Source: Rutstroemia sp. NJR-2017a BVV2 (lineage: Eukaryota; Ascomycota; Leotiomycetes; Helotiales; Rutstroemiaceae). Taken from it: DNA of 64,000 nucleotides. Positions within the stretch are counted from its first letter, which is position 1, and the number at the start of each line of letters is the position of its first letter. Below are positions 46,360 to 56,910 of this stretch, piece by piece. The notes beneath the pieces are model-generated. The model saw only the letters and a program-made list of their open reading frames with translations, was not told where the DNA came from and did no database searches. The stretch lies in the NCBI GenBank assembly GCA_002946415.1, contig NJPS01000030.1:1-64000 (forward strand). The letters are read 5' to 3'. The position numbers and the translations under genes are program-made.

Positions 46360-48446
46360 TTAATCGGCGAAATAGTCCGCTCTTCTTTTGCCATTCCCTT
46401 GCTTTCCGCCTTTGAAATGCTTCTTGCTTGTCAATTTCTTGACATCGCTCGGGTCTAAATCCTTTTCAAGTGCCAACAGAGTTGCTTGTTTCCGTCCTGA
46501 AAGTTGCTTTCCGCTTGCTGTTCCTTGCTCGGAGTATTTGTGGTTGAACGGCATTCGTAAATGTGCTGAATTGCCTGCTCCTTGAGCGAAAAAGGTCTTA
46601 TCAAGCTTCTGCGACTTCGGTCCTTGTGGCAGAGATATCACATCAGAATCCGCAACGGAAGACTGATCGTCAATCGATGAGTCCATTGAAGCCAAAGCTT
46701 GCCTTCGTTTTTCTGGCAAATGTCCCTCATCGTACAATTCTCTATTGAACTCGAACGGATCAATATCCAGAGGGGGTGGCTGACAGAACAATAGCTTCCC
46801 ATTGACATAGTCTTTTAATACGACACGAGCAGCTCTTGACTCATCTGGCTGACCTTGTCCAGTTCGTCTGAAACCTCTCGCTTTCGCATATGCTGACAAC
46901 ATTTCTTCCGCAGTTGGCACTCCAGTTCCTCCTTCTTCCAAGGGTCTGGTGACAATTTTCATTCCGTAAAGTGCTTCTAGGAATCCTTGGGGGATTCGCT
47001 GGGCTACAAGGCCTGCGGGTCCTGTGAATTCTCTGAGTTGATCGATTGGAAGAATGCCATTGCAAACAAGCTCCGCCTTAGTCGTGGCAAAATTTGGGAA
47101 GACTAGACCTGGACAATCGCAGAGCAGTACTTTCTCACTCAGATGAATGGTCTGAAAATGCTTGGTCTTTCCGGGTGTTGAAGAGACGGAAACCTTCTTA
47201 GCACCAATTAGAGCGTTAATGGTCGAGGATTTACCAACGTTCGGGTATCCCACGAGACCAATCTGTGTTTTCCGAGGATGCTCTGCGTCAGAATCTGTAT
47301 TTATTAGCTTGATCCTAGTGATCTCGGAATGTGAATATTGCTTACCTTCAAGCTGGGGTGCATGAACCAAGAAAAGAGCCTCCAATTCGTCAACTGTCAG
47401 AATCCTTGTGCGTTCGGTCTCATTTGCCTCCTCATCGTTCGCTTCTTCCTCATCATCGTTATCTTCATCTAAATGCTCGTCGCTTTGCTCCTCATCCTCA
47501 TCCTCATCATCATCCTCGTCGTCGTCAAGCCCCAGTGCTTTGGCCTTTTCTGCTAACCTAGACGCAGAAGCCGAGGCCTCAATAGAATCCTCGGCTTCTT
47601 CCAATCGAGCTTCATTGAGCTCCTTCGCAAGACTGGCCGAGAAGAATTTGTACGAGATACCGGCCGCCTCAAAGTAGTCAGCCCAAATTTGCCTTTGCTC
47701 GAGAGTCAACATATCGGCTTTGTTGACTAGAAGAAGATTCTGTTTCCGACTGTCCACGTCTTTGACATATCTTTCCAGATCTTCCGACCGGAACAACAAG
47801 GGGTTTCGTGCATCCACGATTTGAACCACAAGATCCGACCGTTCAATGACTCGCCACAGTTGTCTCCAAACCTCCAGGTTTCGTTCAAACGGCGTCATTA
47901 ATAGGTCGTTGTTCTCCTGGAGCTCAGCCAAACCTCTGCGCCACTCCAACAAAGCATCTCTTTCCATTCGGTCGAGTTCTTCGGGTGTGGTACTAGAATC
48001 CCACTTCGGCCTTCTAGGTACAGTAAGTCTTCCTTTGTGCGCCTTCTGTTTACCAACGGCTGCTCGTTCCTCCGCCGCAGACAGAAGATATGGATTCTTT
48101 TGGTCGGTATGGATGATCTTGACATTGTTCATTTTCTCTGCAGTAAAATCGGTGCCCGCTAACTCTGCGGTGGACAAGAACTCGTCGAGTGCTGCTTGCT
48201 CTGTGACCGATCGCATCTTGACCCAACTGGCCTCCTTTCTTTCGTTTGTGACATACTATACAGTATTAGAAGATGGAAATCAGGAAAATATACTGCTTTA
48301 CTTACAGTCTCTCCAGTTGCATGATTAATTCTGTGAATTCCTGCAGAAGTTACTTTCTTGCGATCTGATCCTTTACCTTTTCCAAAGCGATCATTCATCA
48401 GACTGTTGCCCAATCCGACAGAGTTCTTCGATTTTGCGAGAACCAT
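46360..48446 (-). CDS. LSG1: Lsg1 GTPase, 60S subunit maturation
   Basis: Exons 48446..48306, 48255..47346 and 47282..46360 give 657 residues (yeast Lsg1 has 640). The start MVLAKSKNSVGLGNSLMNDRFGKGK is the conserved basic N-terminus. YVTNERKEASWVKMRSVTEQ and ELAGTDFTAEK follow. The GTPase motifs are circularly permuted, as in the family: G4 LLVNKADML comes before G1 GYPNVGKSS and G3 DCPGLVFP. A long Asp/Glu-rich insert separates them. Lsg1 acts on cytoplasmic pre-60S particles and promotes release of the export adaptor Nmd3. The 63-bp intron at 47345-47283 is a multiple of three without stops, so an unspliced reading is also open; its strong GTAAGC donor, AGCTAAT branch and GCAG acceptor argue for splicing. 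Divergent from LTV1. Confidence 0.95.
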
Positions 48447-48735
48447 TGTGAAGTAACAATATTTGGCTTTCTAGATGTAGAGAATTCAAATCGAAGGCTC
48501 CGGGCTCTTCGTTTTCTTAAAGGTATGAATTTCTAAAGAAGTGGTAATTTTTGTGGTTTCGGAGTTGATTATAGAGCAAAAATGAGGGGCAAATTTCTAA
48601 ATTTCGTCACAGCCTAAGGGTGCACCACCCCCCAAAAAAGCCCGCACTAAGAATTTAAATCTTTTGAGAGAACATTTTTGCTCCGTAAGAAATTATTCGG
48701 TTTTACAACGCCGTGTCCACATTCGTACCGACACC
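48447..48735. promoter_or_regulatory. bidirectional promoter region LSG1 / LTV1
   Basis: Only 289 bp separate the divergent ATGs of two ribosome-biogenesis genes. The region has a C-run (ccaccccccaaaaaagccc, around 48626-48644) and an AT-rich stretch (atttaaatctttt). No PAC or RRPE element of the yeast type is clearly present. Confidence 0.55.
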
Positions 48736-49956
48736 ATGCCTCGAAAGAAGTGGATTGACAAAAAGAACGCGACCCATTTCACCGTCGTTCACCGGCAGCA
48801 AAATGATCCTCTCATCCACGATGAATCAGCGCCTGCCATTGTGCTGAACCCGACTTCGGCACCCAACTCGAGCAAAGTAAAGAAACTCGACGATCTCGCC
48901 TCTGAGCTTGGTCCAGATGCTACAAAAATACGGGAGAACGAGGGCGAGGCTGCAAATTATGGGATTTACTACGACGACACAGAATATGACTACATGCAAC
49001 ATATGCGAGACCTTGGACGCGGAGGTGGGGATGCGACGTTCGTAGAAGCCAAGGGACCGAAAAATAAAGGAAAGGAGAAGCAGTCCCTGGAAGATGCTTT
49101 GAAGAACGCTTCTCTGGACGATCGTGGGAAAGTTGTCCTTGACGATGATATTTTACCCTCCAAAAATCTTCGGAAAGTAACCTACCAAGCACAACAGGAT
49201 GTGCCTGATGCTTTGGCTGGATTTCAACCTGATATGGACCCAAGACTGAGAGAAGTGTTAGAGGCTTTGGAGGATGAAGCGTATGTAGACGACGATGACG
49301 AAATATTTGGTGAATTGGCACAAGATGGAGAGGAAGTGGATGAAGAAGAGTTTGAGCAGGCTTGGGACGACGACGATGGTTGGGAATCAGATGCCACAGC
49401 GAAACCTGCGAGTGAATTTAAAGATGCACCTGCGGTAACCCGGGAAATCAGTGACGACGTTCGAGAAGACCATGGAGATGGAGATTGGATGGCAAATTTC
49501 AGTAAATTTAAGAAGGATCAAAAAGCTACCAAAGCTCTAGCTGCGCCGTCGCAATCCGACCTGCAATCATCGTTGTTCACCACAACCACAATGGGAGGTA
49601 GACGAAAGAAGAGGAAGGGGGCTCTAACCAATCCTTCCGCCTATTCTATGACATCTTCCTCTCTGTTTCGGACTGAAGGTCTTACTACTCTGGACGCTCG
49701 GTTTGAAGTGATTGAAGAGCAATATAATGAGGACTTCGACGACATGGCTTCAGTTTCCATTGCATCCTCAACAGCTTCTAGCGTGCAGGGTGATGTTCGA
49801 GAAGATTTTAACAGTATTATGGATGATTTCCTTGGGAGTCACTCCATGAGCGGTAAAAAGAATGTTAAAAAGGGACGGTATCAAACTGGAATGGAACAGC
49901 TTGACGAAGTTCGCAAAGGCCTGGGTCCAGCAAGGTTCCGGACACAAAGAGCTTGA
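48736..49956 (+). CDS. LTV1: Ltv1, 40S subunit assembly and export factor
   Basis: A single exon encodes 406 residues. The start MPRKKWIDKKNATHFTVVHRQQNDPL is diagnostic of Ltv1. The block YGIYYDDTEYDYMQHMRDL is the conserved core motif. The middle is acidic (EDEAYVDDDDEIFGELAQDGEEVDEEE split over the region at about residues 190-230). The C-terminal half has ALTNPSAYSMTSSSLFRTEGL, another conserved element, and ends in a short basic region. In yeast, Ltv1 sits at the beak of pre-40S particles with Enp1 and Rps3 and is removed after Hrr25 phosphorylation. The open frame extends 24 codons upstream, but the first ATG giving the family N-terminus is 48736. Confidence 0.95.
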   Translation: MPRKKWIDKKNATHFTVVHRQQNDPLIHDESAPAIVLNPTSAPNSSKVKKLDDLASELGPDATKIRENEGEAANYGIYYDDTEYDYMQHMRDLGRGGGDATFVEAKGPKNKGKEKQSLEDALKNASLDDRGKVVLDDDILPSKNLRKVTYQAQQDVPDALAGFQPDMDPRLREVLEALEDEAYVDDDDEIFGELAQDGEEVDEEEFEQAWDDDDGWESDATAKPASEFKDAPAVTREISDDVREDHGDGDWMANFSKFKKDQKATKALAAPSQSDLQSSLFTTTTMGGRRKKRKGALTNPSAYSMTSSSLFRTEGLTTLDARFEVIEEQYNEDFDDMASVSIASSTASSVQGDVREDFNSIMDDFLGSHSMSGKKNVKKGRYQTGMEQLDEVRKGLGPARFRTQRA

Positions 49957-50488
49957 AATATAGTCTGAGTCTGATGAGATGGCGTTTTTTTGGTTGGGAC
50001 GGAATTCCGTAGCATGCGGCTTGATATCCAAATCATGGAATATGGCGTTTGGGTTAACATGGATTCAACATGGCGATTTGGAAGGGAAAATTCTATGGGA
50101 TTAGATTTCGGTCTTTTGTGGACCACGATCAGGTAGATCAATGGATAAAGATTTAAAAATTCAAAATTGTTATGCGACCAGTATTGGCTTTACATAGTCA
50201 GGAAATGGTAGAAGTCTTTGGGCACCTGTTAACAAGTAAAAGTCGCGTGAAGAAAGCGTAAAGGGTTGTGCGGTGGCAGAACGACCGCACGACTGCCAAA
50301 AGTTGATTAGTGCAAGAAGCATGGTCGAAAGCATGCTGATAGCATCACTGGGCAATAACAACTGAAAAATGAATGGGACTACAAAGGTATGAACTGCCTC
50401 AATTCACCTTAAGATCGCGCAAATTTTATCATATAAATACTCCTCAGCTCGTTGTCTTCCGTTCTCTCCATGATCCATATCGAGAATT
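49957..50488. other. intergenic, promoter of SAC3
   Basis: 532 bp. No gene is seen. A TATA-like sequence lies near the right end. Confidence 0.5.
50431..50437 (+). promoter_or_regulatory. TATA-like element
   Basis: atataaa lies 52-58 bp upstream of the SAC3 ATG at 50489. Pattern match only. Confidence 0.35.
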
Positions 50489-53400
50489 ATGCTGCTCAAC
50501 GGCAGTAACGCCCGCGGCGCACGAGGAAATTCGAAGAGTACAAGAGGATCAAGAGGTCGCGGACAACCGAGTCGAGGAGCATTAAACAACTCCTCTGGTA
50601 AGTACAATGATATTCCTAAGCTACCCGCCGGACCTCGAACTTTGGTCGACAGTACCAGTTCTAATCGCGGGAAGTCTCGCGATCGTGGTTCTAAGCATTC
50701 TCCGTGGATTTCACAACTAGTCAAAGCACAAAGGAATTACTCACGCCGCTCCAAAAATCTAGCTACTCCTTCACCAAAATCAACTACTACGAATCCATTC
50801 GAACAAGAGCGACTTGAAAATGCTGCAAAGAGGGAACAGAGGGGTCAAGTAGGTGCTGCAGCCACCGGCAGAGGCGGTAATGCGGCATCTCGTGGAGGCT
50901 TGCACAGCAATAAGCAGGTTCGTTTTGCAAACCCACCTCCAGCCGGCCAGCAAAGCAACTCGTCCGCGAAAGATTCTTCCTCCGAAATGAAGAACCCCTT
51001 TGCTACAAACACTACGGCGGCAAATGTTCCAAATCCATTCGCACCTTCGACCAAGCCGCCGTCAACCACGACTCCAGCTACTGCAAACATCTTTGGGGCA
51101 CCGACGGGGCCTAGTGCTAAAAACGCATTCGCGTCACCATTTGCGCCTGCGACAAAAACGAACATCTTTGGAGGACCAAATACAGCTCAGTCATCCGGTT
51201 CTAGTCCTGCGTTCAATCCATTCGCGTCCCCCAATACTACTGCGTCTCCCAAACTCGCCTCCCCCGGCTTTGGCTCTCCATCGTCCACATCTTCGACTCC
51301 CTTCGCTAGTCTGAACAATTCGCCAAAGGTTGGGATATTGAGAGGGAATAAAGCCGCAAAGCAGGATGGGTCCGAGAAGACCCACCAGAAGGGTACTTCA
51401 AATGCATCGGTCAAAAAAGGCAGCTCTTCGAATGCTGGATATACGGGAAAACAGTCTATTTCATCTAGCCAATCGAAGTCCGGTCCCACTGCCAGCGCTT
51501 CATCCTCCTCAAGTGCCTCATTCGCGTCAAGCAGTGAGCTAGCTAGCAAGATCACCAATCTCTTGCGCAAAGAAGGAATATCACAACCTCGATGTGGAGC
51601 ACGACACCCCGGTGACCCCAGCGAGAAAGCTGCCGTTAAGGCATATTTAGATGCTCTCAAAAGTTACAGAACACGCGTTCGTGCTTCCCTAATCAAAGCA
51701 GGTTTCATCGATGATCCTTTAAAACCGAAAAAACTCAGCGATGCCATCGACTTCAAGGGTACATGTGATCAGATGTGCCCAGAGGAAGAGACTATAAGGA
51801 GGATAATCGAAGACGATGTCCAGCGTGCGGAGAAGGAAGTAGCGCCCGATGGGTCACTTTGGCCCTCTCCTAAAAAGATGATCAAAAAGCTGGCCAGATC
51901 AGCCGCTGGAGAAGATGCGCCTCTCCCTCAGGATGTTCGCTCACCTGCTGCTCTGAGGCAAACACTTGACTATCTAATTCATACAGTTCTTGGCGAGGAG
52001 GGAAATCTAGCAGCACAGCATGAATTTCTCTGGGATCGGACGCGCGCTATTCGCCGAGATTTCGTCTTCCAGTCATCAATGAGTCCACCAGAGTTGCAAG
52101 ATCAAGTTTATTGTCTAGAGAAGATCACTCGCTTTCATGTCACAGCATTACATCAGATGTCAAAACCAGGCGCGGCACCTGAGAACTTCGAAGAGCAACA
52201 AGAAGTTGAACAACTCAGCAAGTCTCTTCTCTCGCTCATACATGCTTATGAAGATTGCAATCTTCAGGACATTCCTTGTGATAACGAAGCTGAATTCAGG
52301 GCATACTATGTTTTACTCAACAGTAGTAATCCTGGTATTTTAGAGACAGTGCAAAATTGGGGTTGGAAATTTTGGGGGGAATCTGAAGAGATTAAGATCG
52401 CTGTCAGTCTTGTCGAATCACTGCAGAACATTTGGAGTCACCGCGGACCTCTACAGCCCTTTTCATCAACCAACGTCGCTCAGAACGCCTTTTCCCGCTT
52501 CTTCACTATATTGAAGGATGAGTCGGTTTCGTATACGATGGCTTGCTTTGCTGAGATGCACTTTAATGAAGTCCGGAAGAATGTTTTCAAAACAATACTC
52601 TCTGCCTATCACAGGCAACGCGACCAGACGAAAGATTGGACCTTGAGCAGATTGAACACTTACCTGCACTTTGATGATGATGCTGATGTCATGGACTTCG
52701 GCGAATCTTACGGATTACGTTTCGAGGAAGTGGATGATGACTTTTGCTTATCACTTGCGCCGGACAACCAAGTTGTTGATCCTTTTCCACCACTGAAGCA
52801 GCCGCATTCTGAGAGCATTGTGGAACAAAAACGCGGAGACTGTTCGTTAACTGAAGTTATTGATACAACTGTGTACGGAGAAGCGCAATTAGAGACACAC
52901 GATTATTCAACGGCGCAAGACGAGGAATCGTCATCTTCTGAGGATGGGTTGTTCATCAAGGATAGTATAGGAGGAACATCGACACCGTCAATCTCGACAC
53001 CTTTAGAGCCACCTAAAATACTAGAATTAGCTGTGCCGCAGCAGCCACTCGAACCGTCCTCAGTGTTCGTTACATCGCCTGCTTTCAAGTGGTCATTCGG
53101 AGCCCCTACAAGCAATCCACAAACTACAGAAAGCATTAAGTCAGAACCAGAAGCACAAACTCCTCCGCCACCAACTACTCAGGCCACCACGGTACAGGCC
53201 GCTGTTCAATTCACGAATACTCCGTCTCAGCCGCCGACTTTCAGCTGGCCATCTAGCACAGCTTCCTCCCAACAACTTCCCGCATTCTCGCCTACAGGCC
53301 CGCCAAAACTCTCAGAACTAACACCTGCTAAGGATACTACCCTACCGTCATCGGCTTCACCATTTCCTCGACCTAAGTTGAATGCTTGGGACTCAAGCTC

Positions 53401-54766
53401 CAAGCCTGTCCCTCAGCCGATTCCTGGCCCCGTGCAGCAGCAGCCATTCAACCCACCTGAACAGTCATCCTATTCACCTCAGCAATCGTTTGGCCTGCCA
53501 CAGCAGTTATCCGTCCCCTCTGATGCTCAAACAAAAGAAGGCCAAGGTTCCACATTCGCTGCTCTACAGCCTTCTTCATCAGTATTTCAGCCACAAGTAC
53601 CTTATGTGTCTCCCCTTGATAAATTTGCAGAATGGATTGCAGTAGGAGAAGATGGCATTATCGAGCAGTTCACTACCTACACTGTCCAAACCTTATTAGA
53701 AGAGACGATGGCGCAGTTCATGAGAGAGCAAGCCAGAGCTGCAAGGAAAGAGGCAAAGCGCATTGCCAAGGAGGAACAGGAATTAGCGAAGAAGGAAGCA
53801 GACGCATTTCGAAGTCAATCTTTGGCTGTCAAATATTTCCACATGTGGATTACAAATGCGAACAACCTTAGACTTCGCCGTAAGGGGAGGGAAGCACGTC
53901 AGGCCCGAAAAGAATTCGCAGAAAGCATGAGAGCTTCGAAAGCTGCACTCTCGTCACATGTAGTCGACGACTTCAGGGCGTCTGCAAGTAGAAGGCAATT
54001 ATCCATGTCACCCGACGAACGCCGACCGAGCCTGAAAAGATTACTAGGAGCTCCGGGGGTCATGGATGTCACACATAATCCGAGTGACCAATTCCAAGTC
54101 GTTGTGGGCAATGGCAATCCTGGACCAGAGACAAGGTTGCGAAAATCTTCTGTGTCATCTATGGCATCAGATTCAACTACTTATGGTCATCAGCGGGTTC
54201 GATCAGACAATCCTTTACGACGGTCTCTCCTGTCAGATCCGTCGTTTCTGAATGGGGGATCTAGGATCCATCTCATGCCTTATTATCAGGCAACACAGGA
54301 AACGCGTCCCCAGGTTAGCGGCGTGCAGACAGATTACTTCCGCCTGAAAGCTAGGGGAATCACGACTCTTCCAAACGGCACTCCTCTTGCCACCACAGCA
54401 GCAAAGGATGTACTTCATCGGAAACATTCTTTTGATGGTATTAGCAAGAAATCAGCACGGGACCACGGGTCAAGGATCGAAAAGGAGCAATCGATACCAA
54501 GAAGCAGTCCTGCAAGATCATTTTCCCAACATGAAATCAACGCAACAATGGGAGGCGACGATGAAATTGAGCGCCTGAAAGCAAGGGCCAAGGAAATAAT
54601 GTCGAAAGATTTTAAACCTAGGGGCAGACTGCCAAAACGCGGGCTGGATGAGGATGATGATGATTTGTTTGAAAGGGCTAAAAGGATAAGAGAAAGGATG
54701 GACCAAGACTCGGAGTGGCTCAGACAAGAAGTGGACAGGTACTCGGAGACTAGGAGTGGAACATAG
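50489..54766 (+). CDS. SAC3: Sac3/GANP-family mRNA export scaffold (TREX-2)
   Basis: One uninterrupted frame of 1425 residues. The N-terminus is Arg/Gly/Ser-rich, then nucleoporin-like with repeated FG/PF patches (NIFGAPTG, SPFAP, NIFGGPN, NPFASPN), suited to Mex67 binding. The Sac3/GANP domain begins near residue 420 (GTCDQMCPEEETIRRI) and runs through LRQTLDYLIHTVLGEE and RTRAIRRDFVFQ to about residue 740. A Pro/Gln/Ser-rich linker follows. A long basic helix at about residues 1070-1150 (AARKEAKRIAKEEQELAKKE, SLAVKYFHMWITNAN) matches the Cdc31/Sus1-binding (CID) helix. The C-terminus is charged. Sac3 scaffolds TREX-2 at the nuclear pore basket, coupling SAGA-dependent transcription to export. 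The first ATG (MLLNGSNARGARGN) is the best available start, but a short upstream exon cannot be excluded. Confidence 0.93.
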   Translation: MLLNGSNARGARGNSKSTRGSRGRGQPSRGALNNSSGKYNDIPKLPAGPRTLVDSTSSNRGKSRDRGSKHSPWISQLVKAQRNYSRRSKNLATPSPKSTTTNPFEQERLENAAKREQRGQVGAAATGRGGNAASRGGLHSNKQVRFANPPPAGQQSNSSAKDSSSEMKNPFATNTTAANVPNPFAPSTKPPSTTTPATANIFGAPTGPSAKNAFASPFAPATKTNIFGGPNTAQSSGSSPAFNPFASPNTTASPKLASPGFGSPSSTSSTPFASLNNSPKVGILRGNKAAKQDGSEKTHQKGTSNASVKKGSSSNAGYTGKQSISSSQSKSGPTASASSSSSASFASSSELASKITNLLRKEGISQPRCGARHPGDPSEKAAVKAYLDALKSYRTRVRASLIKAGFIDDPLKPKKLSDAIDFKGTCDQMCPEEETIRRIIEDDVQRAEKEVAPDGSLWPSPKKMIKKLARSAAGEDAPLPQDVRSPAALRQTLDYLIHTVLGEEGNLAAQHEFLWDRTRAIRRDFVFQSSMSPPELQDQVYCLEKITRFHVTALHQMSKPGAAPENFEEQQEVEQLSKSLLSLIHAYEDCNLQDIPCDNEAEFRAYYVLLNSSNPGILETVQNWGWKFWGESEEIKIAVSLVESLQNIWSHRGPLQPFSSTNVAQNAFSRFFTILKDESVSYTMACFAEMHFNEVRKNVFKTILSAYHRQRDQTKDWTLSRLNTYLHFDDDADVMDFGESYGLRFEEVDDDFCLSLAPDNQVVDPFPPLKQPHSESIVEQKRGDCSLTEVIDTTVYGEAQLETHDYSTAQDEESSSSEDGLFIKDSIGGTSTPSISTPLEPPKILELAVPQQPLEPSSVFVTSPAFKWSFGAPTSNPQTTESIKSEPEAQTPPPPTTQATTVQAAVQFTNTPSQPPTFSWPSSTASSQQLPAFSPTGPPKLSELTPAKDTTLPSSASPFPRPKLNAWDSSSKPVPQPIPGPVQQQPFNPPEQSSYSPQQSFGLPQQLSVPSDAQTKEGQGSTFAALQPSSSVFQPQVPYVSPLDKFAEWIAVGEDGIIEQFTTYTVQTLLEETMAQFMREQARAARKEAKRIAKEEQELAKKEADAFRSQSLAVKYFHMWITNANNLRLRRKGREARQARKEFAESMRASKAALSSHVVDDFRASASRRQLSMSPDERRPSLKRLLGAPGVMDVTHNPSDQFQVVVGNGNPGPETRLRKSSVSSMASDSTTYGHQRVRSDNPLRRSLLSDPSFLNGGSRIHLMPYYQATQETRPQVSGVQTDYFRLKARGITTLPNGTPLATTAAKDVLHRKHSFDGISKKSARDHGSRIEKEQSIPRSSPARSFSQHEINATMGGDDEIERLKARAKEIMSKDFKPRGRLPKRGLDEDDDDLFERAKRIRERMDQDSEWLRQEVDRYSETRSGT

Positions 54767-55303
54767 ATGTATAACATGGCATTGCACGGCGTTTCTTTCT
54801 GGTGGTTCTTGTCGTGATATCTGTCAGGTGGAGTTTTTGGAGCTCTAAAATCTTTGCATCATCTGGCGTTAGGAGCTTGTTTAGGATGAAAATTGAAGAT
54901 ACCATGTGGCAATGTGTCATGGTGGTAATTGTGGATGTTCGAATATGAGCTTCTTGTCGTGATAAGATTAATTGAGGGCCATTAAATGACCAAAATCATA
55001 ACCTTCATTACATATCGTGAACATAGCTATTTTGCGTCAATGGTTCGTCTTCTCAATTCGAGGCTTCGAATCTGATTGGTCTGCGAAAATTTGAGCTCTG
55101 CTCATCTGATTTGTCAATACTACGGCACGTGATAGCGGCAGCTAATCTGATAATAGTCTAGAGCCCCGGCCCTCCACCAAAATTCTTGTCGGCAAAAAAT
55201 TCAAGAGCTCGAAATATTTTGGAAAAGAGAAATTCGACCAACAACCACGACAGCGACCATTAAACGGGGGTAATTGTAAATCAGTCAATTACTATTTCTC
55301 ACA
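54767..55303. promoter_or_regulatory. intergenic, promoter of CBF5
   Basis: 537 bp including a CACGTG E-box (gcacgtgat, around 55126) about 175 bp upstream of the CBF5 ATG and a GC-rich patch (gagccccggccc, around 55161-55172). No gene is seen. Confidence 0.4.
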
Positions 55304-56910
55304 ATGGCGCTTGTAACAAGAAACAAAGATCAAGAAATTGATTACAGCATCAAACCTGAAGCTGTCACACCAGCCATCGATACCAGCACTTGGCCACTAC
55401 TTTTGAAGAATTACAACAATTGTATGTGCGAATATATTTTGGACATTGGAATGTTATTGACATCATCTAGTATTGGTTCGCACTGGACACTTCACACCTA
55501 TTCCCAATGGCTGCACACCTTTGAAGAGAGACCTCAAGTCGTACATTAGCTCTGGAGTTATCAACCTCGACAAACCCTCCAATCCTTCCAGTCACGAAGT
55601 AGTAGCTTGGGTAAAGCGCATGTTGAGGTACTGTGTCCATGTCCCATTGATCTGCTGTTCAATTACTTACGCGTTGCAGAGTTGAGAAGACCGGTCACAG
55701 TGGTACTCTTGATCCAAAAGTTACAGGATGTTTAATTGTTTGCATTGACCGCGCAACAAGGTTGGTCAAGTCGCAACAAGGAGCAGGAAAGGAGTATGTG
55801 TGCGTTATTCGATTGCACGACAAACTTCCAGGTGGCGAAGCACAGTTCGCGCGGGCTCTCGAGACTTTGACCGGCGCGCTCTTCCAACGACCTCCTCTAA
55901 TTTCCGCTGTCAAGCGTCAACTCCGTATCCGAACCATCCACGAGAGCAAACTGTATGAATTCGACAATGATAGGCATTTGGGGGTGTTCTGGGTTAGCTG
56001 CGAAGCTGGTACATATATCCGTACATTATGTGTACATTTGGGACTGTTGTTGGGTGTTGGCGCGCACATGCAAGAGTTGCGAAGAGTACGAAGTGGTGCT
56101 ATGGACGAGCAAAACGACATGGTTACCCTTCATGATGTTCTGGACGCACAATGGATGCAAGACAACACTCGCGACGAGTCGTACCTGAGGAAGGTCATTC
56201 AACCATTGGAGACTCTTCTTACTACATACAAGCGAATTGTTGTCAAGGACAGTGCGGTCAACGCCGTCTGCTACGGTGCGAAATTGATGATTCCCGGTCT
56301 ACTAAGATATGGTATGTTTCTGATATTTCACCCTTCAAATGAAATCCCACTAACGGAGTCTACAGAGGCTGGTATTGAAGTGCATGAGGAAGTTGTTCTC
56401 ATGACCACGAAGGGAGAAGCCATTGCTCTTGGTATTGCTCAAATGTCCACCGTCGAATTATCCACTTGCGACCACGGAGTTGTGGCCAAGGTCAAGCGTT
56501 GTATTATGGAACGCGATCTCTACCCTCGCAGATGGGGAATGGGACCTGTTGCTCTTGAGAAGAAGAAGATGAAGGCTGATGGTAAACTCGATAAATATGG
56601 ACGACCAAATGAAGCCACACCAGCCAAATGGAACGCGGAGTACAAAGACTTCAACGCGCCACTTTCCGCTGAAGACGGAACAGTAGCCGCCCCTGTTGCA
56701 GAAACGACTTCAAAGTCTGATGTCGCTGCTGCACCGGCCGTCGCACCCGTTGATGCGGACGTATCAACGATCACAAACGGTGACGACGGAAAGAAGAGAA
56801 AGAGACACGAAGGCGAGACTGCAGAAGAAAAGGCCGAGAGAAAGCGAAAGAAGAAGGAGAAGAAGGCTAAGAGGGAATCGAAGAAGGGCACGGATAGTGA
56901 CAGCGACTAA
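55304..56910 (+). CDS. CBF5: H/ACA snoRNP pseudouridine synthase Cbf5 (dyskerin)
   Basis: Exons 55304..55421, 55471..55627, 55680..56311 and 56366..56910 give 483 residues, the same length as yeast Cbf5. The N-terminus has [20 protein letters not shown]. The TruB catalytic motif [11 protein letters not shown] places the catalytic Asp at about residue 103. [19 protein letters not shown] and [18 protein letters not shown] follow. The PUA domain covers [20 protein letters not shown] to [20 protein letters not shown]. The C-terminus has lysine-rich KKE-type runs ending DSDSD, typical of nucleolar forms. It isomerises uridines in rRNA and other RNAs with Nop10, Nhp2 and Gar1. The last intron (54 bp, 56312-56365) is in frame without stops; removing it restores [12 protein letters not shown]. 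Confidence 0.95.
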
